Source: Toxoplasma gondii ME49
Lineage: Eukaryota; Apicomplexa; Conoidasida; Eucoccidiorida; Sarcocystidae
Direction of reading: 5' to 3'
Assembly: GCF_000006565.2 (NCBI RefSeq)
Contig: NC_031480.1
Span: 1,442,144 to 1,506,143, forward strand
Length of the DNA stretch: 64,000 nucleotides
In this document: one piece after another, positions 24,001 through 35,016 of the stretch
Layout: each line of letters starts with the position of its first letter
Position numbering within the stretch: position 1 is the first letter of the stretch
Notes under the pieces: generated by a model
Told to the model about the DNA's origin: nothing
The model's database searches: none
Seen by the model: only the letters and a program-made list of their open reading frames with translations
Position numbers and translations under genes: made by a program

Positions 24001-26697
24001 GAACAAAACGTACTGATACGCGTGGGCGAACAACGTCTTATGTGCTTTTTTCGTTTATCGGCTTTCTTTCGCCTGATGCCCCAAATTCGAGCTGGCAAGC
24101 CTTTTAGAGTATGCACGCTTCGTGCTCACTATGGTGCGGTGCAGACCTTTCGCTGGAGAACGTGTTGATTTTCCGTTGCCCAAGGACTGGACAGATCATC
24201 CCGAAAATTACAGATCCTGGTCAGGCCGTGATTGCATGCCCACAAGCTGCAGCTCTAGCGCGGGCCTCTGCTTCCACTGGGGACTCCCGCCGAGCGGAAA
24301 ATGTGACGGATCCCGGCCATGTCCTCCTACCTCCTGACAAGATCTTCGGCAAGAGTTTCCGGCCTCCCGAGGTGTACAGACAGTGCAGGTACGACAGCAG
24401 GGAAAGGCGGCTGCAGCACCCGTTTTGCTGCTTCGTTGTCTCTAGCGAGCAACGCGCCGGTATGAAGCTTTTCTAGAAAGCGGATAGTTCAGTCGTTTGT
24501 GCAGAAGGACCAATGCGACGCCTGCACTGAGTTTGAACCTTCCATTGAATACGTTTCAGCGTTAAGTTGCTACAGCAAAAACAATCTGCGCAGAGGCTCC
24601 AGGAAAGGCTGTGGACATCCTCGTTGAGGTGCCCCATGTGGTGTCTTTGTCAGATACGATCCGTACAAGGTGGACAGCTTCTGTCTAGGGTGGATGGTGT
24701 ACTATCTGTTGACGAAGCACCAGTTGTTCCAGCGCGCGGTTCCGAGCGACGAAAACTGGCGGTTGCTGGCGAGCAAAGACGCATCGGATCTCCTGGAACT
24801 TCTAGGGAAGAAGAACGGCGCCGTGCTATCCGTGGACGGCCTCGACTTCGCGGTGCAGCTGCTGGAGGAAAATCCGAGCCGGCGGCTGTCGATTCGCCAG
24901 GCCCTGCGACATCCGTTCATGACCGGGAAGGTCGTGACGCCTGTGTATGCAGACAGCTTGTTCCCAAACGATCCTTTGGCTCAGCAGCAGCACCTGCTGA
25001 AACAGCAGCACCACCGGCAGCTTCACCTGGAGCGACAGCAGCGCGTGCAGCAGCAACTCGCACACCAGCGCAAACTTCGCTACATGCAGCAAGAGCATCA
25101 GCGTTTCCTGAGACAGGAGCAGGAGAGACGTTTACTGCATGAGCGGGCACTGCAGCTTCGCTACCAGGCACGGAAGGCACAGAGCTCGGAAGAGGTCGCG
25201 TCGACGGCTCCAAAGATCGTCGGCTCGAGTGCTTCGGGTCTCACTCTGAAACCGTCAGCCGTGAAACAGGAGCAGCGCGCGGGGCTGCCTTCGAACCGAC
25301 AGACCCGGGCCAGCGCTGCGTCGAGGGAAGGCTCGCCTCTGCGCACGAGCGCCCTGCAAAGAAGCGCCTCCTTGAAACGGACGGTGAGCGCCTACAAGCT
25401 ACGCGCGGCTTCGCGGGAAGAGACTCAGGTGAAGGGGGGCTATGAACAGCACCCAGAGAATGCGAGGAGCGGGGTGGCGGCAGCGAGTGCCTCAGAGGCG
25501 GGAGCGAAGAACAAAGGCCAGGCCCCCGAACGTTCCGCTGCAGGCTTGCGCGAACTCTCTGCGTCGCGGACTGGCACCCACAGACGCCGCGACAGTACCG
25601 CGGTGCAGTCGAGACGCGAGGGTGGCGAGACCACATTGGAGTTCGAGGGTATGTCCTCGGGTGCTCGAAAGACCGAAGCGACAGATTCCCGGGAAGCAGT
25701 CGCTCAGGGGGCAGCAAGCAAGTTTCAGGACCTCTCCACGAGCAAGGGGAACGCTCCCGCTTCAGACGCGGCGGTTGGACAATCAGCCAACCGGGCTGAG
25801 CTGGACCTTCGTCCCTCCGCGACGGCAGAAGCGACTAAGAGGATGAAGGGCAAAGTCGATGAGAAAAGCAGAACAGGATGCGCAGATCTCAGAGGCGCAC
25901 GGAGGCCAAGCAGCCGAAGCACCGACTCCGGGTCGACGAGTGCTGAAACGTGCTCTTGCTGCAGTGACAGCGACTCTTCGAGTGCAACCGGGGACCCCAG
26001 CAGGCGCCACCCGGATCGTGCATGCGGAACCGAAGGCCACTCTAAGAGAGAGGGAACGGATGGGCCTGGCGACGCGAAAAAGAAACCTGCAGCCGTGGGC
26101 GCGGGAGCGAAGACCGACCATCCGCTTCAGGGCTTGAAGCTTCGCAAATCGGGAAGCTCCAAGAAAAGTGGGAGAGATGATACCCACACACAAGACACAC
26201 AGACATGCGGAAACATTGTTTGCGCGCGCGGATCACTCGCACTGGCTGCGAGCACGGTGCCGGCAGTGGTGTCCTCGGAAGGCACCTGGGAACCGGAACC
26301 GGACGGGTCATTCGTCAGCGACGACACCCTCAAAGATGAACGCGCGGACGCGCCGAGCCTAACAGTTCGTGTTTCAAAGGCCAAGGACAACTGCGAGAAA
26401 CTTTCATTTTCTTCTGCGCGAGCGACAGTCAAAAGTCCTTTGAAACACAGCCCAGTGACTGCATCGACTCTCAGCCTCGGAGATTCGTCTTCGGGCGGCG
26501 ATGCGGCAGGGACTGAGACAAGAAGAGTCCTTGCTACGAGACGCTCCAGCAGGCAATCTGTGGCTGCCATGATCGAGCGATTTCAGCAAATGACAAGACG
26601 CTCTTCGCCTGGATGCGACCTGAGCAGCCCCAAGAGCAGTGCAGCGAGCAACCGACTGTTCGGGAGAATACCCTCCCCGCGCCCGACGCTCCGGTAG
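21034..26697 (+). CDS. Divergent protein kinase with MRD and DPG motifs
   Basis: Exons 21034-21915, 22488-22878, 23307-23555, 24145-24388 and 24654-26697 join in phase to 1269 residues. Residues 1-294 are Ser/Ala/Gly-rich and disordered. The kinase domain is about 375-682. It has a degenerate Gly loop, VAVK (Lys 408), MRDLSLEN (Asp 508, Asn 513) with Met replacing the His of HRD, DPG at 531-533 in place of DFG, and RPPEVY in place of APE. The residues that bind ATP and metal are kept, so it may be active. The C-terminal 580 residues start with a Gln/His-rich, coiled-coil-like stretch and continue as low-complexity Ser/Arg/Glu sequence. No signal peptide is seen, so it is not an obvious rhoptry kinase. 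Substrate unknown. Confidence 0.88.
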
Positions 26698-28249
26698 TCG
26701 AGCTTGCAATTCTGAGGGGTGATACGTTCTGGAGCAAATTGCCCAAACTTAGATTAACGAAATGAGGAAAACGGACCGCAGGTGAGACACGCCTCGCACG
26801 CGGCTACGGCGAGTACGTGCGAGATTGTGGTGTGGTGTGTTTGGAGACAGCTAATTTTTGCGCACAACCCCAGCATGTGGTCTCTTGAGGTTTCAACAGT
26901 TCCAGGAATGAGTCGAGGAACAAGTGTGAGAGTAGAGACCGAAGAAAAGTAACTGTAAAGGAACGGGATCGGGACGGACAATCCGACATCTCCAACCCCC
27001 CCCCGATAAGAAGTATCCACTTAGGCCGGTTACCATCCGTTGACCAAAAGCTGCTTTGCTTCATGTGCAAGAAATTCTGCCGTGATTCAGTCGAGAGAGG
27101 AGTTCAAGCCCGGGGATTTCTGTTGCTCCAGCGTCCTTGCGTGAATTTGTGCCCGTTCAGCTACGATTTGTGTGGAACATGTGGCGCGCGAGAACGTGGG
27201 AAAGCTGTCCGGCAGGCCGTATGGGAAAATGACTTCGGTGACATCATGACAAGTTTGTGGGCACGCACTCTTCGAGAGCCGCGCTAGGAACCGAATCGGG
27301 CACTCAAGGCGAGACATTGGCGCCTCAAGGGCGTGTTTTTTCACGTAAACACTCTCACGGATCAGACCGATGCGGCGCAGAGCCCGACACGACGGTAGCT
27401 ATGTGGTTGCAATAAGTCCCGCCATGCAAACTGAGTGTGGTGCTTTGTGGTGTCCAGCTCATCGCCAGAGGTTCAGTTCCCTTCCTAGCTGTGGATTGTC
27501 TATCGCTCGGTCTCGTGCGTCTGCCCTCAGTCCTGTGACGCCTGCACAGATTCCGTTATGATATCGTTCCACCTTGTCCAGGTTTTGTGTCCCTTGTTTT
27601 AAGTCACGTATTGATGCTTCCTAAGCCACACAGAAAGCCGCAAGGGCGGCGTGTCACCGACTGGCCCGTTTTCGTCTGGGGCGTCAGTTTGCCGTTGAAA
27701 AGCTTTGCCCAGCTGGACCTAGCAACTGATGACTAGACAGTTACACAAACTAGATTTGCATAGGTCTGTCACGACGCATCACATGCCAGAAAGCCGGCAT
27801 TCCGCACCAGACCAACTCGAGTACGACACATCCTATGCAAGGTGTTTTTAGGGGACATGTCCGCCTAAAAGGCTACACCGTTCACCACGAATGTCCGCAT
27901 GCGTACGCCTTACTGGGGGCGTCCTGCATACGATGCAAGTTAGCGGCCGGTTCTTTGATCGGCCAGCTATCGCTGCAGCATGCGCTGGATGTCTCTCCTC
28001 TCAATGGCGATTTTCCTCTCAACGCATGTGGCACTCACTAAGATGCAGATATCTTGGTAGTCAGCGAAGCGTGGCACGACCAGTGAGATGGAGCTTCCCT
28101 GTGGCGTTTCAGCATGAGACTAACTAAACATGATTCCCGGTCTGTTCGCAGCTCGCAGGCAGTAGAAAGTCGTGGTCACGAACAAGTGTGTCTGCTGCGG
28201 ATGAATGACAACACCAGCAGAACATTTGATGCAGGGGGTGACATGAGAT
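26698..28249. other. Convergent intergenic region (3' UTRs)
   Basis: About 1.55 kb between the stop of the kinase (plus) and the stop of the hydrolase (minus), the tail-to-tail arrangement expected for two 3' UTRs. Only short open frames on both strands; no RNA gene or mobile element recognised. Confidence 0.6.
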
Positions 28250-31200
28250 TTACGACTTCTTTGGAGAGTCACCTCCAGCGAACTTGTCAACTGATGCTTC
28301 GTCACTGGCACCGTGTCTTTTCGCGAACGCTACCGTGGTATTGATGAGGTCCTGTAAGTGTGGCGATAAATATATTTCAAAGTGATTGACAGGCATTCGG
28401 TACAGCTCAGCGAGTCGACCTTTCTCAGTGCTCTTGCTACCACGGTGTTCCCGGACATTCGCACCCCGAGAGTTGATGATCTTGAGCGCTTCCTCTGTGA
28501 GCTCAGGAATGCAAGTGTCGTCGTGTTGGGCTTCAACAAGGAGGGTTGGGGTCTGAATGTTCTCGAGGTAACCTGTGAAGGCATACGAACAAAGTGAGCC
28601 AGACAGAATCCATGAGCAGGTTTCACCAGGCATTAACATCTTTTGGAACCCTTCAAGCGTCACGAGTCAGGTGAGGGCCGCCACTGGAGGTAGCTCGTTC
28701 GCTCCAACTGTGCGCCTATCACAAGCAAGCTGCCTTGCCGCGCCAACAGGGTACCCGGCTCCTCGGGGGCGGGTGCAAAACATTGACTATCTTTGTATCT
28801 TCACCCTGGACCAGCAAGCAAGAAATTGAGCCTGATGTGTGCCAAAGCAGACTTCAAAGCAAGTGTTTCGACACGATGTTTGCGAACCGTCCACACACCG
28901 TGGAGGTCGTCCTTTTATGCGAGGTACCCAAAACGTTGCGAGTGTTCTTCTGTCCTTCGCAACAAATTACGATATTGCAATCGCGCACAGATACCTCGTC
29001 TGCAGCAGATTCTTCGGTAGATATGAGGATGACCACTTACTGATCGGTCGATACTGAGATGTCATGAAGATGGACCTCGCCGCCAACGCATTTGTCCATG
29101 CTACGGTGCGACTGCCGTCCAAAACTCGGTTAGACCAGATCTCCAACTCGCCACCTTGAAGTTCCAAAGCCGACAGGGTTGACGCTCCGCGAGGTCCCGC
29201 AACATGGAGATACACAGGCTGTAGGCGGCTTCCTACTGCATGTCGGAGCAAGTCCGCGAGAATTGCTGCCGCATATCGAAGCGTCCGGAAAAATGATCTT
29301 TGCTGAGTTACGCAGCCGCACACAGTGCCAAGGGACATCGTCGTTTGCTGAATGTCCGAAAACATTAAGCTGTAAAACAACCCTTTTCTTTCGAGGTCAG
29401 AGGTCATTAATGCGGATTTCGTGGTTTCCACTTAATGTGGGCTCGCCACACTAGGCCCATATTCAGATTATACCGGCTGCCCCTGAAGGTTGCGCTGGGA
29501 ACGGAAACTCGTACCAGCTACCGGATGTTAGGTGAAACTGTGAGGACGGGGTGGAGCAAGGCACTCACAGAAAATCTCCTCTGTGTGGTTTCCACGAAAC
29601 CACCCATCTAATTTGCAGTGGGCTTTTTTCGAGTGGTTCCTTTCGCTACGTTTTATTTCAGCAGCGCCCAATCACTCGTGTTCCACATGAGAGTACGCCG
29701 CCCTTTTCGAGACAGTCCACGGACTTCGTTCCCGACTATTTCGAGAGCGTTAGGGGGGGGGGCGGGGTTTAGACGGAGATTTTCCAGACCCACCATAGCT
29801 ACCGACGATGGTGTCTTCTGACTCACGGCTTCTTTGGTGCCACTAGACTGACGCTAATGCCACTTATCTGTCCGTTGCACGCGAAGCTGCAGACGTCAGC
29901 AACCCATACGAGTACTTCTCGAATGACCGTGTGTCCCACTACTGGCTGATCTCTTTAGCGTCTTGGCTTTCTGGATCGAAGTTCCATTGTGTTAGCGCCG
30001 CTTTGAGACTACGTAGTAGAGGTACGCGTCTATTCAGGGCACAACCGTGTACTGTGTGGTCCAAATCTGAATTCACCGCAGAGCGTTGGTCTCTTACTTC
30101 CAGTTCACTAAGTCAAAAGAAGTGGACCTCGCCGGCCTAGCCGTGTCAACCCTTAGGCGTCCCGTGCAATGCCATGCCGTCCAGTTTTTTGAAAGTTCCA
30201 TCCGCTTCACGTACCTGGAGCGCCTTCTTCGTTTGTGCCTGCCCGTCGATGAGAGGCACCACGGAGGTGACGCTGCGCACTCTGCGGAGAAAAGGGGACT
30301 TCTCGCTGGCGAGCTGAGACGCCGTGACTAGAACGTGGCCGCCAGCATACGAAGTGCCGAACAAGTGAATGTTGGCGGCGTCAACGGTGCCTTGAAATCC
30401 GCCTGTATCAACAATGTGCTGCAAGACGGCGCGGATGTCTTGCAGCTGCATGTGGGGGTCGACGACCTGGCGCGGTGCCCCTCCCGAAAATCCCCAAGTC
30501 CTATAGTCGAAGGCGATGGCGGCCATCCCGTATTCTTGAAGTTTCTCCGCGAAGGCGACATCCGCAACAGGCTGAAACATTCATGCGCATAACTCACGTC
30601 AAATTCGTGCCGGGATCGAAGGGTAGACTCACCGAAAACACCCGGGTTCTGTAGACAGTTCGGACGACATACGGATGACCCAAGTGATCGGAAACAGGAA
30701 GCACGTCTTCCCTTTGGTTCTTGCGCCTTTGCAGCACGGTGGCGAGGCCTGTGAACGATTGACCACTGCGTAGCTCTCTACCGTGAAGTTTGTACCACTT
30801 TATGGACGATCCGCCGATCTCGGCGTCTCCCGTACAGATGGAACAAATGAATACCGATCGCGAGCGTCTACGCCAGAAGGTTAACTACTATCTGACACCT
30901 TGCTACCATACTGGTTCTATGCATCCACTAAACCAACAACGCCGCGACGTATCGCTAGCGTCCTCTCACCATAACCGCTCCAAAGCCGTGGCAGACGACG
31001 TAGATCGGGACATTTTGACGGGGTTTAGGCGGGAGATACAGCCACCCGTGAAGCTTTTCGCCTCCACTCTCCACGTACACCGTCCGCCGACCGTAGGCGG
31101 TCCCGTCCGAACCTCTGCGCTGGAGAATGACGAGCTCCACACAACACAAAATTTTTTCCGAAGAGGGTAAAACATGCCACGTCAAAAAAGGAATAGGCTC

Positions 31201-32054
31201 ACGTCTTCACGAATAAAGAAGAGTACATCTCTGAAAAGTGGGACATCAGCAACAACGGCAGTTGGAGTGAAAGAAACTAGGCAGTGTCTCGCGGCAAACT
31301 CACGACACATCCCGACACGGTTCCAGAAAGATTTTTTTTTGAGGGAAAAGGTGTCGCAGAAGCCGTTTTTCTCTGCTGGATAACAAGCTCAGCAAATGCC
31401 AGTTTACTCTTGTATCTCCTTTCCCGCGATCGAACCAGTGCATGGGCAGGACAACGCCACGCGGCCAAATGCAAAAGACCAACGAACGGATCCCGTTGAT
31501 GAACGGAAGATTGCAGGGTCGTCTTAGAGCATCGCAGTGCCACTTCTTGGACAGCATTTCACCTTAGTGGGAACACGGCTTCATAACCGCAAGAGAAAGA
31601 ATAAATTCAAACGGCAGCGGAGCTGCTGCTCTGCACTGCAGCAGCACCGCCGGTTCTCTCGAAGGTTTCACGCGGCACACACGAACCTTATATGAAGGCC
31701 ACATAAAAACCGTTTGTTCTTCGCATACAATTTGGATAGACTCCGTCACACCGAGAAACAAATATGAGTGCTCTGCATGTAAGGCGCAACGAATTCGATA
31801 CCACGATAGTGCCTGCGCGGAACAAGCGAGAAAATGTGTCCTACAGCAACCTAACGAGCCTCGAAGGAGAACATTTGCTATTGTATTTTGATGCAAGCGG
31901 CACGTACCCACACTGTGTATCCCTCTGGCTCTGACGAAGGTTGGACGGGGGGCAGCTTGAAGCGAAGTCCAGGGTCGGGTGGCAGGAGAATGGCAAGCGC
32001 AAGAAGTCCGCAGCCGAGCCCAGCCCAGGACCAGTTTGAGGACGAAAACCCCAT
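28250..32054 (-). CDS. Alpha/beta hydrolase of bacterial type with an N-terminal hydrophobic leader
   Basis: Exons 32054-31908, 31119-30970, 30571-30215, 29302-29041 and 28572-28250 join in phase to 412 residues. The start is an ATG whose first 30 codons give a hydrophobic core (GLGCGLLALAILLP), so the protein probably enters the secretory pathway or is anchored by a signal. The fold shows an early strand (PIYVVCHGFGAVM), the nucleophile elbow GTSYAGG (Ser 173), an acidic residue in EAQHDD (Asp 323 or 324) and His 369 in PVNHFEIY, a complete Ser-Asp-His triad. Family knowledge: such hydrolases act on esters, thioesters or related bonds; the substrate here cannot be told. The sequence order looks closer to bacterial proteins than to typical eukaryotic lipases. 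It is head to head with the PITH gene. Confidence 0.85.
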
Positions 32055-33190
32055 AGTTCGGTAACACAAAAAAGTGTTTGTAAATAAGAAGAGAGGATAT
32101 TCTGCTAGTGTCACTCGAAAACTTGGTCGCAGCAGATGTGCGCGACAGCACGGCTCCACCTGACGTGCCACGAAGGTCGCGAATTCTCCGGATTTCAGAA
32201 GTTACCCATTAAATCGAGGACAAATAGATTCGAGTTGTCACGGGGACGAACATTCTGCCCTGTGCAAAAGCAGGCAACGAAAAGACTTTCATGTCGCAAG
32301 CAAGGGACGTGCACAGTGGCGCAGCGGGTCGCGGCGTTGTCTTTTTGTGTCTCCCAATACGGAGACAGATGCGCGTGGTCGGGACAGGTCACGCAGCGAG
32401 CCAACAGAAATACTACACAGAGGCAGTGTGCATGCAGTGGCTTCGAGAAGCGCAAGGACGTCTGTGTCCGGAACAGGTGTGGCGAGTTTCCCTTGCAACT
32501 TCTCGAGAGTCTCTTTGCGAGGTCCCCAACATAAAACGCTCATCTGCATTCATCTCGCACGTGAATAAGGCAGCTGATTCAGCCTTCGACCGCCTGGGTC
32601 TCTCGAGGGGCTTCTCAGCAATCACGGCATGCTGGGGTGGAAGACAACGTTTTGCATGTTCCGTCAACAGAAACTTAGGAGACACAATTTTGATTTTCCA
32701 CGGGCTTCGCCGTGTGTCTTCGGCCCGGCTACTTAAAAGATACGGCAGCATTGATACGCAGCGCGAAAAAGTGGTGGATATTCACATCGGCATCATGGAG
32801 GGCACCAGGTATGAAGGAGGGTTCGTAGCTCTCAAGTTCCCCCATTCACTCTCGAACGTGCCTGTAAGCTGCGCTGTGTGTGGAAGCATGCAAAGCAAAT
32901 GTTATTCTGAAGAAATATCGACTGTCCGTCGCGGCTTATGGCCTTCTTGGTGGACAGAGGCCTCTCCGATAGAGGTGACGAAAGTGTTCTTTGTGCTAAA
33001 GTGCACCTTGGTGCAGTTCTTTCTGTTTCCAGCGCAAATATACGTGATGCGGGAATTATTGGCGACGGCGCATTTTTCTGTCGGTGTACCCTGTCCGCGT
33101 CTGTATCGCATTCACTCCCTTGCCAGCGTAAATAGGCCTCTCAGACACTGTAAAAAGTAGGCCGTACGGACTGTATTAGAACTGCAAAAC
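32055..33190. promoter_or_regulatory. Bidirectional intergenic region between the hydrolase and PITH genes
   Basis: 1136 bp separate the two divergent start codons, so it should hold both promoters and 5' UTRs. It contains a TGCATGC motif at 32429-32435, a sequence enriched in many Toxoplasma promoters and associated with AP2 factors (established knowledge). It also overlaps a 289-codon open frame on the plus strand, annotated separately. Promoter activity is inferred from layout only. Confidence 0.45.
32291..33160 (+). CDS. Unexplained 289-codon open frame just upstream of the PITH gene
   Basis: This frame begins with ATG at 32291 and ends with TAG at 33158-33160. It is in the same frame as the PITH start at 33191, with only ten codons between. 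It has no recognisable domain, no thioredoxin CxxC and no signal peptide. It lies where a promoter and 5' UTR should be. It could be an unrecognised protein, a long upstream ORF in the PITH transcript, or chance. Frame openness is the only support. Confidence 0.22.
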   Translation: MSQARDVHSGAAGRGVVFLCLPIRRQMRVVGTGHAASQQKYYTEAVCMQWLREAQGRLCPEQVWRVSLATSRESLCEVPNIKRSSAFISHVNKAADSAFDRLGLSRGFSAITACWGGRQRFACSVNRNLGDTILIFHGLRRVSSARLLKRYGSIDTQREKVVDIHIGIMEGTRYEGGFVALKFPHSLSNVPVSCAVCGSMQSKCYSEEISTVRRGLWPSWWTEASPIEVTKVFFVLKCTLVQFFLFPAQIYVMRELLATAHFSVGVPCPRLYRIHSLASVNRPLRHCKK

Positions 33191-35016
33191 ATGACAAGCA
33201 CCCGTTGTGAGTCTGCGTTTCCCAGCTTAATGTCCCTTATTGACAAGTCGAAGGTCGAGTGTCTCAACGAGGATGCCCAGCACTCCATCCGCGACATCAT
33301 CGAACAGACATCGAAATCCGCCTACCTCAGTTCATCAAATGAAGACCCGCAGTTGCTCATCAAGGTCAGTGTTTCAACAGCGTGTTCTTGTTTCTCTGGG
33401 TAGCAAATCGCGTTTGTCTTCTGGGTGGCATGCCACATACGATGCTCTCAGACGTGCTTTCCGTCCATATGTCAACGGCTTGCTGGCGTTTGTCATCGTG
33501 CGTCCACTGGTGCAGCTCGGCTTCACTAGCCCTGTAAAACTGTCGTCTCTGATGATAAAATCACCGCCCGGAAGCGCTGCAGCCGGAGAGGTGCCCACTA
33601 CAATTAAGCTGTTCACCAACAACCTTGCGATGGGGTTTTCCGAAGCAGGTACGTCCCGTGTCTGTGCTGTCATCGACCCGCGTGCTACACATTTTTGCTG
33701 TGCAGGCTTTGGCAAATCCCAGCAAGTCAGCTGACTGTCGATCTCAGGTCTGGTAGGCCTTCGTGGCTGTGCTGTGGATATCGCAAATGGCCGTGCGACA
33801 ATGTCGCCTATTTCCGGGTGATAGGTCGGGGATTTGTTGTGCTTCTGCCTGTGTTTCTACAGAGTCCGAGCCTCCAATTCAAGAAGTGGTACGCCTCTGT
33901 GTATGGTAGTTGCGAGTAGGAGAACTCAGCGTCCACGAAGCATAGTGATCCAGGGTGATAGCGACACTTCTGACGCTGCTGCTCTGGCTTGCCTGACGAC
34001 CCTGAAACTGCGTACAGACTCTCGACGAAAACGAAGTTGAAAACGGATGTACAGTCCCTCTAAGATTCGTCAAGTTCCAAACCGTCTCCACTCTCGTCAT
34101 TTATGTGGGTAAGTAGTCTCTGCCAAGGAGAGGAACCTGACTTCGTGTGGTCGGGGGAAAGTGGCCTGGGTCGACAGGCGCGCTGCTCCTGCGGTTCGTG
34201 GGGGAACCGTGGATCCTCAGCGTTAGGCAATGGAATCCGTCTCACAGGAAGTTTCCTACTGCTGAACGGTAACCTTCTGCAGCAAAAATTGACTGGTAGG
34301 GGCATGTGTGAATTGGCAGTGCCCTCTCCACTTTGCTGTCCTAGGTTCGCCTGAGTGAGTGATTTTTCTACCAGAGGAGCCATCAGCAGTCCTGTGGTAG
34401 CCACAGATCTGTCAGCTTCCCTGTTAAAAACCACTCCATTTCCGAATATGTCTGCTTTGTGAGAATCATCCAGAACTCATTGCCTGACAAGGTGTGATGT
34501 TTGTGAACTGCTAAATGAATATGACAGAAAGTAACAACGGCTCCGACCAGACAAAAATTTCCGAGATCAAGGTCTGTGGAGTTCCAACAGAGAAATTGGA
34601 GGTCAGTCCAGACACCGTGATAGCTGAGAACGACTGTCGGTTTCTAAAGATGTCTACTGAACATGCCCACGTGCCAGTTTTGTCGTGGTAGGCAGTTGAA
34701 ACATTTTTAGCGGTCCTACAGGAGATTTGTATGATTTGAATTCTCTAAACATGGTAGAAGTTACCATAAGAGTTTCTGTAATCCCAGGGTACCCTAGTCC
34801 ATGAGGGCCATTCTAGGAGCAACGATGTCTTTGTGTTCCAAGAAGGAAGTGTTTCCGCAGCCATCAGCGTGGGGTACATACTTCGCTAAGCTGTTAACAG
34901 CAGTCACTCTGCGATGTGCAGTAGAGCCGGGCTCTTCTTTTTTATCTCCCTTGTGGCAGATGAAAGAGTGGAAGCCCGTGAAGGAAAGTGAAAGGCTGGC
35001 TCCAAACGACACCTGA
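33191..35016 (+). CDS. PITH-domain protein
   Basis: Six exons, 33191-33364, 33516-33648, 33863-33888, 34018-34108, 34528-34601 and 34960-35016, join in phase to 184 residues, almost exactly one PITH domain. Signature pieces fall in order: IDKSKVECLNEDAQHSIRDI, QLLIKLGFTSPVKLSSLMIK, TTIKLFTNNL, VPLRFVKFQTVSTLVIYVES, TKISEIKVCGVP and MKEWKPV at the end. PITH domains occur in thioredoxin-like TXNL1, where the domain binds the 26S proteasome. Here no thioredoxin domain is attached, so any redox role would need a partner. It is probably cytosolic. Exon 3 is only 26 nt, but phase and homology require it. Confidence 0.88.
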
